Shown here: positions 27,781 through 37,348 of the stretch, in pieces | Position numbering within the stretch: position 1 is the stretch's first letter | Layout: every line of letters starts with the position of its first letter | NCBI RefSeq assembly: GCF_001375535.1 | Contig: NZ_LN831197.1 | Span: forward strand, 3,460,184 to 3,524,183 | Origin: Bacillus niameyensis | GTDB lineage: Bacteria > Bacillota > Bacilli > Bacillales > Bacillaceae_C | DNA length: 64,000 bases | Direction of reading: 5' to 3' | Position numbers and translations under genes: made by a program | Notes under the pieces: generated by a model | Databases searched by the model: none | Seen by the model: the letters and a program-made list of their open reading frames with translations, nothing else | Told to the model about the DNA's origin: nothing

Positions 27781-27823
27781 GTTCTCAAAGTAACATATGG
27801 TATTTATATGTTACTTTGAGAAC
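27781..27823. terminator. Perfect 18-bp hairpin between the GT and the giant fusion gene
   Basis: Arms at 27781-27798 (GTTCTCAAAGTAACATAT) and 27806-27823 pair perfectly around a seven-base loop. There is no T run on either side, so it may be an RNA processing or stability element. The rest of 27760-28027 is AT-rich leader with several TATAAT-like boxes and no gene. Confidence 0.5.
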
Positions 27824-28027
27824 ACATTAAATTTAATATTACAAGGGAAATACAGAAAAGATATGAAAAGTTCCTTTTTTTAGAGGGGAGCAAACTTTTT
27901 TAAGTTAAATTTCCTCAATAAAATATGTATTATAATATGAAACATAGTTTGAGAAATGAGATCATGTTATTATAGCTATAATCCTTATATAATATAAGGG
28001 ATTATTACATGATTAGGGGAATGTATA

Positions 28028-31000
28028 ATGAATAAATATTTATCTTCTCTCTATCGAAGAGGATTCTTATTAACAGATATTAAAAAACCTCAATTTACCG
28101 ATAGTCAAACTCAACAAGTTATTGGCAATTGGAAAATTGAAGTGATTTCAAAATATAATTTGTTTTTTGATCCGAATATTTTATATAGCGTTAGTGAAAA
28201 AAATGGTATTAAGGTTATAATTTTGGGCCATGTTTTAAACCCATTTGATGGAACTATATCGATTAATAATATCGCAAACACTTTAGCCGTGAAAAAGGGT
28301 ATTTCTGAAGGGGAGTTTTTAGACTATCTTGATCAGCTCTCTGGGAGATTTGTAATCTTTACAGATACTTCCGATTGTACCGAAATTTATCATGATGCAT
28401 GTGCAACAAGAAGTGTTTATTATGATATAGAAAATGAACTTACAGCTATTTCTTCACATTCGATGCTTATTGCTGAATTGTTTGATTATAAAGAATCGAA
28501 GGCATCAGTAGAATTAATGAAACATCCAGATTTTAAGAAAATAAGGTATTTTCCAGGGGTGCAATCCCCATTTGAGGAAATTAGACCTTTAACACCTAAT
28601 ACAAAGTATATTATAGAAAAAAGAGATGTTCAAAGGATATTTCCAAGGAAACCGTTAATTATAGCCAGAGATGTGAATAAAGAGGTTAAAGAGATTATTT
28701 CCATAATGCAACAACAAGCTAAGTTGTTAGCTCTAGATAATAAATTAAGTATTTCCTTAACTGCTGGCATTGATAGTAGAGTAACATATTCAATATTCAA
28801 AGATGTTAAAGGTGATATAGATTACTTTACGCATACTAACAAGTCAAATGCAGAAAGTTATAATGAAGATATTAACATAGCAAAAAAAATGGTATCTTTA
28901 AGTCACTCTCCATACAAGGTTTACGAATATGGATTGGATAATGAACAAGTTGATATGAAAGATTTTTATTCTATATGGAAAAAAAACATTGGAATGAACC
29001 GAGGGTCTGTCTATTTATTTAAATTGTATGCAGATGAATTTCCAAAAGACCGTTTGCATATACGATCAAATTTGGCGGAAATTGGTAGGGTTTATTATAA
29101 AAGGAACAAAATGAAACTTAGTGCAAAAAGCTTAGCTAAGTATTATACGAGAACTTCCTTAAGAAATGATAGTGAGATCATTAATGGATTCCAAGCATTT
29201 ATAGATATAACTAATTTCAAAAGTGAATTTCTTTATAATTATGATTTTACAGACATGTTTTATTGGGAACACAGAATGTGTTTATGGCATAGTCTAATCC
29301 TTCTGGAAAGCGACATGGCGTATGATACCCACATTATATACAATAATCGGAACTTACTGTCTAAAATACTCTCTATTCCTTATGAGATTCGTAATTCCAG
29401 TGGATTATTTTTAAAGATAATTCAAGAAACATGGCCTGAATTATTAGCATTCCCAATTAATGGGGAAAGTCCATCATTAGATCGGCTAAATAGTAAAACT
29501 CCCGTATCTAATAAAGAGTTATTTAAAAGAACTCAGCCAGATAAGGCAACATTATCCATAGCAGAAATGATCATGAACAATGAGGTTTACCTGTTTAAAA
29601 ACTGGAAGCCCTTTAAGTTTGCAGATGAATTGCAATGGGATGAAGATCCTTACAATGATAGAACATGGAAGTTTTATCTACATGAGATTAGAATGGTAAG
29701 TTACTTGGTTAACGCTTATGAGTTAACTAATGAAAGGAAATACCTCGAGAAAGCAAAATGGTATATCGAAAGCTGGATGAGAAAGAACCCGTCTCCAGAG
29801 GAAAATGTTAGTGACTGGTCTTGGAGTGGCCATGGAACGGCGAATAGATTATTAAATTTATTATATTTCTGGTGCTATTATAAAGATGTTGAAAATATAG
29901 ATAATGACTTTGAAATGAATTTTAAAAGGCTTCTTCACACTCATGGACTCTTTCTAGCAAATGATAATAATTACGAAGATTATAATCATGGAATTTTTCA
30001 GGATCAGGCTCTAATGGAGCTCTCAGTTTTGTTTCCTGAGTTTACCAAAAGTCGTGAATGGCTAAAAAAATCTGTTGATCGATTAACTATGAGAATGAAT
30101 AAGGATTTCACAATTAATGGGGTTCATAAGGAACATAGTCCTGGATATCATTTGTTAGTTATGAAGTTATTTATGTCAATAAAGAAATTTATGGATTTCT
30201 ACGGGGTTCCCTATTCGGATCAGATTAAAAACAAGTTTAAACACATGCAGGATTTCTTAGCGGTTCTAACAGATAAAGATGGAAGGCTTCCTTTATTAGG
30301 GGATACTGGTCTATCAAAGGTTTTGAGGAGTATTGATGAAAGTGAGATAATTAGCGAGTATTGGTTAAATAAGGTTACAAGAGGAAAGAAAGGAAGGAGC
30401 TTAAAGGATTCCTTTTTCCCCTATCCAGAGGCCGGGATATCCGTATATAAAAAACAAGATATTGAATGGCTTTTCACCTCGGCATTTCATTCTACAGTCC
30501 ATAAGCATGCTGATGATTTAGCGTTCTTATTAAGTGTAGATAAAACTGATTATTTTGTAGATAGTGGTCGGTACAACTATAAAGAGAAAGATCCATATAG
30601 GAAATATTTTCGTAGCGTTTTTGCTCATAATACAATAGCTGTTGATGGAAAGACATATACCCTCTCTAAAGGACAAGTAGGTAAATCCCAAATAATAGAT
30701 TATGGTCATAGCAAGACATACACGTATGTGCGTGGCAGACATGAACTGTATGAAGGGATTTCAATTGTTAGGTTACTTATACAGATTGATAACGGTCCTA
30801 TTATAATTCATGATAAAATCTATTCGGATAAAAAACATAAATATTCACAAATATTTAATATAGGTGTCGATGTCGAAATAACTGAAAAAGATAAAAGCTC
30901 AATTTTATTAAAAAGTAAAATTGACGATTCATTTGTACATTTAAAGCAATTATATGAAATTAGAGACTTTAATTTATTTGAAGGTAATACGGACCCAATT

Positions 31001-32401
31001 AGGGGTTGGCAATCATTTGATTTCAATCAGAAGCATCCTATTAAATCAGCCCATTTTATAAATGAGGGGGATTTTGCGGAGTACTTAACTCTTATAAACA
31101 TTAATAATAACTCTATAGATCATGTACAAAGTGAATTACGAAATAATAAAATAACTTATAAATTATTTAATGATAATACGGAAGTCAATCGCATTTCTAT
31201 TGATGAGCCAAATGACATTCGTAACAGTAAGGTGACACTAATGGGGGATAAACCAATTATAAATTCAGTTTCGTTATCTACAAAGAGTGATAGGGTAGAA
31301 ATAGGCCAACCATTAACTGCGACAATACATGCAACTGGAAAAAACTTAACATATGCTTGGTATATCTATCACAATGATGAAAGAATAGAAGTGAAAAGAT
31401 ACTCATCAGATTTGAAAAATGTAACAATAAAGTTAGAAAAAGAAGGAACCTATTATTTAAAGGCTTATGCAAAAAATGAACAGGGACAAAAAGTGTCAGT
31501 GAATACAAGTCAAATAACTGTGTTTAAAGACAGTTATTTGCAAACAAAAAAATATAAATCAATCTTTGATTTATATAATCATAAAGAGATTGCAAATAAA
31601 AGTCTTGACCAATTCGAGATAGATTTTAAGGACCCAACAATATTAAGTGTTAATAAGGATGACGTGATTTACGATTTATTAATTAAAACAAATAAGAAGT
31701 CTCCCTTATTGTATGTTATAGGTTCGGGTGCATACAATGCAAGTGAATTTAGCCCTCCTATTTTCCAACGTCATTCATGGTCTAAAGACTTAGATGCGAA
31801 TGTTATTTATTATAATGATCCTACCCTATACTTAGGGGAAATTAATTTAGGGTGGGGACAAGGTACCGAGCAAGACTTCTATATTGAAAGTTTAGCCACT
31901 ATAATTATGCAGGTGGTAACAAATCTTAATATTGATAATGAAAATATTATATTTTATGGAAGTTCAGCAGGCGGATTTATGTCACTTATGTTAGGTGGAT
32001 TCTTAAAAGGGAGTTCTGTATTAGTAAATAATCCACAAACTATTGTCCCGAATTATTATAAATCTTTTGTTAATGCTATGTATAAGGTTAGTTATCCGAA
32101 TATGAAAGTCGAGGAAATCACTCAAAAGTTTAACGAAAGGTTAGATGTAACCTCTTTTTATAAAAAAATTGGATATATGCCTAACATTTATTATTTGCAA
32201 AATGCAGCTTGTTTTCATGATATGGAAAATCATTATCAACCTTTTGTAAAAGGCTTGGAGGATTTCTTGAAGCTTGGGAAAAGCGGGCAATTTATTTCCC
32301 ATTTATATTGGGATGAAAAAAGTCAACATAATCCTTTGGAAAAAGTAGAAACCTTAAATTCCTTAAGAAGGGCTACAGAATTATTTATAGATAAGGCATA
32401 A
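28028..32401 (+). CDS. Four-domain fusion: AsnB-like / heparinase II-III / Ig-like / alpha-beta hydrolase
   Basis: 1457 residues without signal peptide. (1) About 1-500: asparagine synthetase B-like; the N-terminal amidotransferase half has no Cys at position 2 (MNKY), so glutamine would not be hydrolysed, while the PP-loop SLTAGIDSR (about 243-251) could activate a carboxylate with ATP, as in beta-lactam synthetase. (2) About 540-1060: alginate-lyase-like helical toroid and heparinase II/III sheet, with YNHGIFQDQ, EHSPGYH and VHKHADDLAF carrying the expected His/Tyr. (3) About 1075-1165: Ig-like domain (LTYAWYIYHNDERIEVK). (4) About 1190-1457: alpha/beta hydrolase with nucleophile elbow GSSAGG (about 1311). 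ATG behind AGGGGA. Likely a multifunctional decorator of the ManNAcA polymer; activity is unproven. Confidence 0.75.
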   Translation: MNKYLSSLYRRGFLLTDIKKPQFTDSQTQQVIGNWKIEVISKYNLFFDPNILYSVSEKNGIKVIILGHVLNPFDGTISINNIANTLAVKKGISEGEFLDYLDQLSGRFVIFTDTSDCTEIYHDACATRSVYYDIENELTAISSHSMLIAELFDYKESKASVELMKHPDFKKIRYFPGVQSPFEEIRPLTPNTKYIIEKRDVQRIFPRKPLIIARDVNKEVKEIISIMQQQAKLLALDNKLSISLTAGIDSRVTYSIFKDVKGDIDYFTHTNKSNAESYNEDINIAKKMVSLSHSPYKVYEYGLDNEQVDMKDFYSIWKKNIGMNRGSVYLFKLYADEFPKDRLHIRSNLAEIGRVYYKRNKMKLSAKSLAKYYTRTSLRNDSEIINGFQAFIDITNFKSEFLYNYDFTDMFYWEHRMCLWHSLILLESDMAYDTHIIYNNRNLLSKILSIPYEIRNSSGLFLKIIQETWPELLAFPINGESPSLDRLNSKTPVSNKELFKRTQPDKATLSIAEMIMNNEVYLFKNWKPFKFADELQWDEDPYNDRTWKFYLHEIRMVSYLVNAYELTNERKYLEKAKWYIESWMRKNPSPEENVSDWSWSGHGTANRLLNLLYFWCYYKDVENIDNDFEMNFKRLLHTHGLFLANDNNYEDYNHGIFQDQALMELSVLFPEFTKSREWLKKSVDRLTMRMNKDFTINGVHKEHSPGYHLLVMKLFMSIKKFMDFYGVPYSDQIKNKFKHMQDFLAVLTDKDGRLPLLGDTGLSKVLRSIDESEIISEYWLNKVTRGKKGRSLKDSFFPYPEAGISVYKKQDIEWLFTSAFHSTVHKHADDLAFLLSVDKTDYFVDSGRYNYKEKDPYRKYFRSVFAHNTIAVDGKTYTLSKGQVGKSQIIDYGHSKTYTYVRGRHELYEGISIVRLLIQIDNGPIIIHDKIYSDKKHKYSQIFNIGVDVEITEKDKSSILLKSKIDDSFVHLKQLYEIRDFNLFEGNTDPIRGWQSFDFNQKHPIKSAHFINEGDFAEYLTLININNNSIDHVQSELRNNKITYKLFNDNTEVNRISIDEPNDIRNSKVTLMGDKPIINSVSLSTKSDRVEIGQPLTATIHATGKNLTYAWYIYHNDERIEVKRYSSDLKNVTIKLEKEGTYYLKAYAKNEQGQKVSVNTSQITVFKDSYLQTKKYKSIFDLYNHKEIANKSLDQFEIDFKDPTILSVNKDDVIYDLLIKTNKKSPLLYVIGSGAYNASEFSPPIFQRHSWSKDLDANVIYYNDPTLYLGEINLGWGQGTEQDFYIESLATIIMQVVTNLNIDNENIIFYGSSAGGFMSLMLGGFLKGSSVLVNNPQTIVPNYYKSFVNAMYKVSYPNMKVEEITQKFNERLDVTSFYKKIGYMPNIYYLQNAACFHDMENHYQPFVKGLEDFLKLGKSGQFISHLYWDEKSQHNPLEKVETLNSLRRATELFIDKA

Positions 32402-32404
32402 GGA

Positions 32405-32446
32405 AAAAAATGCCCTTAGGTAGATTTATATGATCTACTTAAGGGC
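32405..32446 (-). terminator. Terminator of the free-standing heparinase-type gene
   Basis: Arms GCCCTTAGGTAGAT and ATCTACTTAAGGGC pair with one mismatch; on the minus strand the stem is followed by ATTTTTTTCC. It also lies just after the plus-strand fusion gene and may serve both. Confidence 0.75.
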
Positions 32447-32495
32447 GGTACTCATTATGTGCTGTCCAAAGGATTTGCAATATACAAAGGACGAA

Positions 32496-34178
32496 TTACA
32501 TTACAAATGAGAAATAATTCCCATCGATATTTAAACTTAATTGACTATTTTCTAATTCAAAATGAATGTCGGTCACTCTTGTAGTTTCTTTCCCCAATCT
32601 AATTAAGGTTAAAAAATGAACTTTATTATTTTTTGCCATATATTCAAGTTTATGTGTTTTACTTAATTTACTGAAGGTTTCTGAAACAACAGCATTTGGC
32701 TTTTCTGTATTTCCTTTATGAATTGTTAATTTGTCTGGAGCAATTAGTTGTTCTATATGCACCTCATCATTTTGGGATTTTAACACGGTATGGTTTATGC
32801 CTTCCTTGACGATTTTTACCTTTGGACTCAATGTAAAGAATTGGCTACATTTTTGGACTGTCTTACTAGAAACTTTATCAAGTATAATCAAAACGTTGGG
32901 CTTAATAAAACAAATAGCTCGTTCAATTGATGTCCCTTCATAACCTAGATTAATCCCTTTCACATAATCATAGGTCCTGTTTGAGGAAAAGGCAGTAATA
33001 GAAATTCTATCCTTAACTACTTCTGGATCAGGGTGTACATAATTTTTGTTGTTTATAACAATCGTATTATGAGCCCTTGCGGATCGTACATATCCTCGTT
33101 CGGGAGAACTTCCATAGCTATGCTTTCCTGAATCAACAAAAATATCGTGACCATTATAAAAGAGGTTAATTGATAAATCATCAAAGTGTTTATGAGTTAA
33201 TGTACTGTAGCCACATACAAATGAAAGCCATGTTGAATTTATTGGACTTTGATTATTCTTTGCTTGTAATATAGATATACCTGCCTCTAAATCAAAAAAA
33301 GAAGTATACTTCTTTTCCTTTCTGTTAAGTTTTTTATGGCTTGAATCTCCAATCATCGGTAGATAACCATCTGGCTTCAGAATAAAGCTATAATATTCCG
33401 CAATTAATTTAAACTTACCTATAATCTCTTTACCAAGTGTTAGGTCATATTTATTCAGAAAGTCTTCAATAGAATGAAAAAGCCGTTCAACTACTAAGTG
33501 ATATTCTGGGGAGTTTTCTAGGTGTACTCCTTTTGAACTGTAGCTACTATAAAAGTTATCCTTCAATCTAAATAAACCTTTATTTTTCCAGTTATCTGCA
33601 TTAGGGTAATTAAAAACAACACCGGCTTGAATCAATGCTCGATCCATCATAATACCATGATTGTTTTTTCTGTAGTATGTATCCTTGTATAAAAATTCTG
33701 CATGTTTAATGATTAGTTCATCAAGATCAGGAAAAGGTAAGTTAATTCTCTTAAGACATAAAAATAGATATATTAAATTATGTGTTCTGTATGCGGAAGT
33801 ATGGTCATACCAAATAAATTTGTTATCTTTATCATTTGAATCAAATTCTAGCCAATCCTTGACAATTTTGATAGCCTTTTTCAAGTAAATAGTGTCATTA
33901 GTCGCTTCAAAGGCATTTCCTAGATAACTAATTGGCATTAAAGAATGAAGGTATAATTGATAGGTATTGGAACTAACATAATGTTTATAATCCCAATCGA
34001 TTCCATTGCTAAAATCTAAGATATCGAGTGATTCTTGGAGTACAAAGTGATTATCTAGGATTAATTGTGCATTTTTTTCAGTATTACTATTCGCATCAGT
34101 TAATCTTAAAATATTGTCAAGATTTATTACTCCAAATTCATTTAATATATCTTGGTTTAACTTTAAAAGATTTGTCAA
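32496..34178 (-). CDS. Heparinase II/III family protein, cytoplasmic
   Basis: 560 residues with an alginate-lyase-like N-terminal helical half (KNNHGIMMDRALIQAGVVF) and a heparinase II/III beta half (TLTHKHFDDLSINLFYNG, VRSARAHNTIVINNKNY). It resembles the middle of the 1457-residue protein, but ENSPEYH replaces EHSPGYH, so one His of that motif is changed. No signal peptide, so it should act in the cytoplasm on a biosynthetic intermediate. Enzymes of this fold are polysaccharide lyases, and the related dermatan-sulfate epimerase fold shows C5-epimerisation is also possible. The TTG start has GGGAG nine bases upstream. It is convergent with the fusion gene and divergent from tagGH copy 2. Confidence 0.75.
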   Translation of the reverse strand: MTNLLKLNQDILNEFGVINLDNILRLTDANSNTEKNAQLILDNHFVLQESLDILDFSNGIDWDYKHYVSSNTYQLYLHSLMPISYLGNAFEATNDTIYLKKAIKIVKDWLEFDSNDKDNKFIWYDHTSAYRTHNLIYLFLCLKRINLPFPDLDELIIKHAEFLYKDTYYRKNNHGIMMDRALIQAGVVFNYPNADNWKNKGLFRLKDNFYSSYSSKGVHLENSPEYHLVVERLFHSIEDFLNKYDLTLGKEIIGKFKLIAEYYSFILKPDGYLPMIGDSSHKKLNRKEKKYTSFFDLEAGISILQAKNNQSPINSTWLSFVCGYSTLTHKHFDDLSINLFYNGHDIFVDSGKHSYGSSPERGYVRSARAHNTIVINNKNYVHPDPEVVKDRISITAFSSNRTYDYVKGINLGYEGTSIERAICFIKPNVLIILDKVSSKTVQKCSQFFTLSPKVKIVKEGINHTVLKSQNDEVHIEQLIAPDKLTIHKGNTEKPNAVVSETFSKLSKTHKLEYMAKNNKVHFLTLIRLGKETTRVTDIHFELENSQLSLNIDGNYFSFVM

Positions 34179-34280
34179 ATTCTATTCGCTCCCTCTAATA
34201 ATGATACATTTATATTAACATATCATCAAAAAATGCTGAATCAATGAGCTGAGAATAATCTCCCTTGCTTGTACGAGATT

Positions 34281-34442
34281 ATGAGGGTTAGCAACAGACT
34301 CTTTTTACAAACAGAAAAAAGCGAACTAGGAGAAAAGCATTGCTTCAAAAAGCTAAGGAAGGTACAAGAAGAGTTGGAAAACAAGGACTTTAAAGAATTT
34401 CCTAATCTCATAACCATAGCAAAGAAATTAAAAGAGACTTGA
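34281..34442 (+). CDS. Possible small ORF or gene remnant, unknown
   Basis: An ATG-started 53-residue frame rich in Lys and Glu (KKLRKVQEELENKDFKEF) inside the 487-base gap between the heparinase-type gene and tagG copy 2. No convincing ribosome binding site and no recognised family. It could be a leftover of a deleted gene. The rest of 34179-34665 is AT-rich with a TATAAT near 34588. Confidence 0.25.
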   Translation: MRVSNRLFLQTEKSELGEKHCFKKLRKVQEELENKDFKEFPNLITIAKKLKET

Positions 34443-34665
34443 GATACGTATAAAGAGTTTCAAAAGATGCCAAATTAATATATTATGGAACCAACAATTC
34501 TAGTATTTCAAATAAAAAATGGAAGGATGCTCTCTTCCATTTTTTGTTTAAAATACTTTATTCGATAGAAGTTCAATTTGTGTTATTATATAATAGGTAT
34601 TTTAAGATATTATTACCTCTTGGATTTGGCAAAAAATGTACTCAACGAAGGAAGTAGACATTATA

Positions 34666-35469
34666 ATGAGATTTGTTATTCAGATAATAAAAGAACAATT
34701 GTCCAATTTTAGTTTAATACTGAGATTAGCAAGTTTTGATATTAAAGGTATGTATCAGATGCATTATTTAGGAGTACTATGGCAGTTTTTAAACCCAGCA
34801 ATTCAAATTGGAGCTTATTGGTTTGTCTTTGGAATTGGTATTAGAAGCGGCCGTCCAGTAGATGATATCCCATTTTTTGTTTGGTTGTTTGTAGGGTTAG
34901 TTCCGTGGTTTTTTATTAATCCATCGATAACACAAGGATCTAATAGTATTTATACTAAAGTGAACTTAGTTTCAAAAATGAAATTTCCAGTTAGTGTGCT
35001 TCCCACAATTACGATTATGAAAAATATGTATAATTTCTTAATGATGTCAATTATTTTAGTGTTAATTCTTGCCTTAAATAAAATTAATCCAGGAATTTAT
35101 TTATTACAATTACCTTATTATGTTTTTGCATTGTTAGCCTTTTTATTCTCAATGACTTTATTGTGTTCAACTATATCGGTTATGATAAGGGACTTTCAAA
35201 CAGCGATTAATTCAATGATCAGAATGTTATTCTTTTTAACTCCGATAGTATGGAATGCAAGTAGGCTAGATCCCCAACTATTAAATATATTAAAACTCAA
35301 TCCAATTTATTATTTGATTGATGGGTTTAGAAATACCATTTTGTTTAAAACCTGGTTCTTTGAGGACCTTGGATTGACTTTTTATTTTTGGAGTATAACA
35401 TTATTAATTTTATTTATTGGTTCTTATATGCATATAAAATTCAGAGATAAATTTGTTGATTATTTGTAA
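34666..35469 (+). CDS. tagG: Teichoic acid ABC transporter permease TagG (copy 2)
   Basis: A 267-residue ABC-2 permease, homologous throughout to the copy at 17.8 kb (KEQLSNFSLILRLASFDIKG, MHYLGVLWQFLNPAIQI, LKLNPIYYLIDGFRNT). About six membrane helices. I start at the ATG at 34666, which aligns with copy 1 and follows AAGGAAG; a longer reading from 34636 adds ten unaligned residues. It pairs with the long TagH 15 bases downstream. Lying inside the WecC locus, it is the best candidate exporter for the ManNAcA polymer, while copy 1 sits with the polyol-phosphate polymerases (inference). Confidence 0.9.
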   Translation: MRFVIQIIKEQLSNFSLILRLASFDIKGMYQMHYLGVLWQFLNPAIQIGAYWFVFGIGIRSGRPVDDIPFFVWLFVGLVPWFFINPSITQGSNSIYTKVNLVSKMKFPVSVLPTITIMKNMYNFLMMSIILVLILALNKINPGIYLLQLPYYVFALLAFLFSMTLLCSTISVMIRDFQTAINSMIRMLFFLTPIVWNASRLDPQLLNILKLNPIYYLIDGFRNTILFKTWFFEDLGLTFYFWSITLLILFIGSYMHIKFRDKFVDYL

Positions 35470-35484
35470 TGGAGGCTTAAAAAA

Positions 35485-37116
35485 ATGAAGCCAAAAGTAA
35501 AACTGGAAGGCATATCGAAGACTTACCAGTTGTATAATAAAAGGTCTGATAAAATTCGGGATATTTTTCTCCCAAACAAAAGGAAAAATAATCGAACATT
35601 TCATGCTTTAAAAAATGTAAGTTTTGAAATATTTGAAGGAGAAACAGTTGGGATTGTGGGGATTAATGGATCAGGTAAATCCACACTTTCCAACATTTTA
35701 GCCGAGGTTATTCCACCATCTTCAGGAAATATGGAGATTAACGGTGAAACTTCACTTATTGCTATTAGTGCAGGGTTAAATAATCAATTATCTGGCTTAG
35801 AAAATATTAAGTTAAAATGTTTGATGCTTGGATTGAAGAAAGATGAGATTTCAGAGTTAACGCCTCAAATTATTGAGTTTGCGGATATTGGACAATTTAT
35901 TGAACAACCTGTAAAAAACTACTCTAGCGGCATGAAGTCTAGGCTTGGTTTTGCCATTTCTGCTTACACTAATCCGGATATTCTAATAGTAGATGAAGCA
36001 CTATCCGTAGGCGATAAGACGTTTTATAAAAAATGTGTAGACAAGATTGACGAATTTAAAGCTAGTGGGAAAACTATTATATTTATCAGCCATTCTATAG
36101 GGCAAATGCGATCAATTTGTGATAGGGTTCTTTGGCTACATTATGGTAGTTTAAAGGAATTCGGAAATTCCAAAGAAGTTCTTGATAAATATGATGAATT
36201 TATTAAATGGTTTAATACTCTTTCAAAAGAAGAAAAGGGAAAATATAAAAGAGAAAAGCTAAATGAACAATCTGTGATAAATACAAATGAATTTATTAGT
36301 CGGAGAAGTAAAAGTAAAGTCTCCAACAGAGGATTCATTGTGCAAGTTTGCGTGTTACTTATGCTTACTCTTTTTAGTGCTCTCTTCATGTTTGTAGATA
36401 AGTCACCATTAGCTATCTACAAAGGTATTTATGATCGATTTGATGATTCCAGTCCAAGTACAGATAATCTAGGGGAAGAAAAAAATTACGAACCCGAAAT
36501 AAATAAGATCGATAAAGAAGGAAATATAGTTACACGATCAGCTATTCTTTATGAGGATGAGCAAATGACAAGACAGATGGAATCAGTACAATTCTCTGAA
36601 CCTGTTTATGTCATTGAACAAATCGATAATGTATATAAAGTGAATTATCAGGATGAAACGGCTTATATAAATTTCGATGATGTTTCATTGTCCAACACTT
36701 TTGCTAGTATAGCAGATATAAGGACAATAGATTTTTACCCTATCTTACCTGCATCACTACAATCGTCCTATGAATTCTTTATGGCTCATGTAGGTTTAGA
36801 TTATGAAACAATTAAAGGAAAACTTAGAGGATTGACCGAGGAAACGGAAGATCAGGGTCTTACAGTTCTTACTTATGGGAATTATGATATAAGTTTGCGC
36901 TTTAATAAAGATAACGTAGCAACCAATGTAATAGTTGAAAATATTCAAAATGATAATGAATTTCTAAATGAGTTGCGTTCACAAGCAAATGTTCAATCTA
37001 AAGACGGAAAGATGTTTACTTTGAATATTGAGGGATTCGATGTATTCGTAGATATAGACAAGCAGATATTAGAACTTACACTACAGAAGAATAACGATGA
37101 TTCAGGCACTCCATAA
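35485..37116 (+). CDS. tagH: Teichoic acid ABC transporter ATP-binding protein TagH (copy 2, long form)
   Basis: 543 residues. The NBD (1-250) has [32 protein letters not shown] and FISHS. A membrane helix at about 283-303 ([21 protein letters not shown] region) leads to an outer domain (304-543) that begins with an SH3-like fold ([33 protein letters not shown]) and ends in a second unassigned domain. B. subtilis TagH also has this layout. The outer part could contact polymer or wall. ATG after GGAGG. It is followed by a terminator, so tagGH copy 2 forms a two-gene operon. Confidence 0.92.
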   Translation: MKPKVKLEGISKTYQLYNKRSDKIRDIFLPNKRKNNRTFHALKNVSFEIFEGETVGIVGINGSGKSTLSNILAEVIPPSSGNMEINGETSLIAISAGLNNQLSGLENIKLKCLMLGLKKDEISELTPQIIEFADIGQFIEQPVKNYSSGMKSRLGFAISAYTNPDILIVDEALSVGDKTFYKKCVDKIDEFKASGKTIIFISHSIGQMRSICDRVLWLHYGSLKEFGNSKEVLDKYDEFIKWFNTLSKEEKGKYKREKLNEQSVINTNEFISRRSKSKVSNRGFIVQVCVLLMLTLFSALFMFVDKSPLAIYKGIYDRFDDSSPSTDNLGEEKNYEPEINKIDKEGNIVTRSAILYEDEQMTRQMESVQFSEPVYVIEQIDNVYKVNYQDETAYINFDDVSLSNTFASIADIRTIDFYPILPASLQSSYEFFMAHVGLDYETIKGKLRGLTEETEDQGLTVLTYGNYDISLRFNKDNVATNVIVENIQNDNEFLNELRSQANVQSKDGKMFTLNIEGFDVFVDIDKQILELTLQKNNDDSGTP

Positions 37117-37137
37117 TTCTCTGGAGGCCTTTTTTTC
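37104..37137 (+). terminator. Terminator after tagH copy 2
   Basis: AGGC-A-CTCCA pairs with TGGAG-GCCT (one bulged A), followed by TTTTTTT. Confidence 0.8.
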
Positions 37138-37348
37138 TTAATCAGTCTGACTTGTGAGATTCTGCGTTTCATGATCTAGTCCATAAGCAGTCAATCCTTT
37201 ATATCTTTTATTTCATGATATTATTTGATACTATAGACTTTAGTCATATCATGGCCTTTTTTGTCCATATTAGTCGACAACGACTCCTCCCACTGTTATG
37301 TATTATTTTTACTTACACAAATTACTAAATAAGGAACGTGATCAATTA

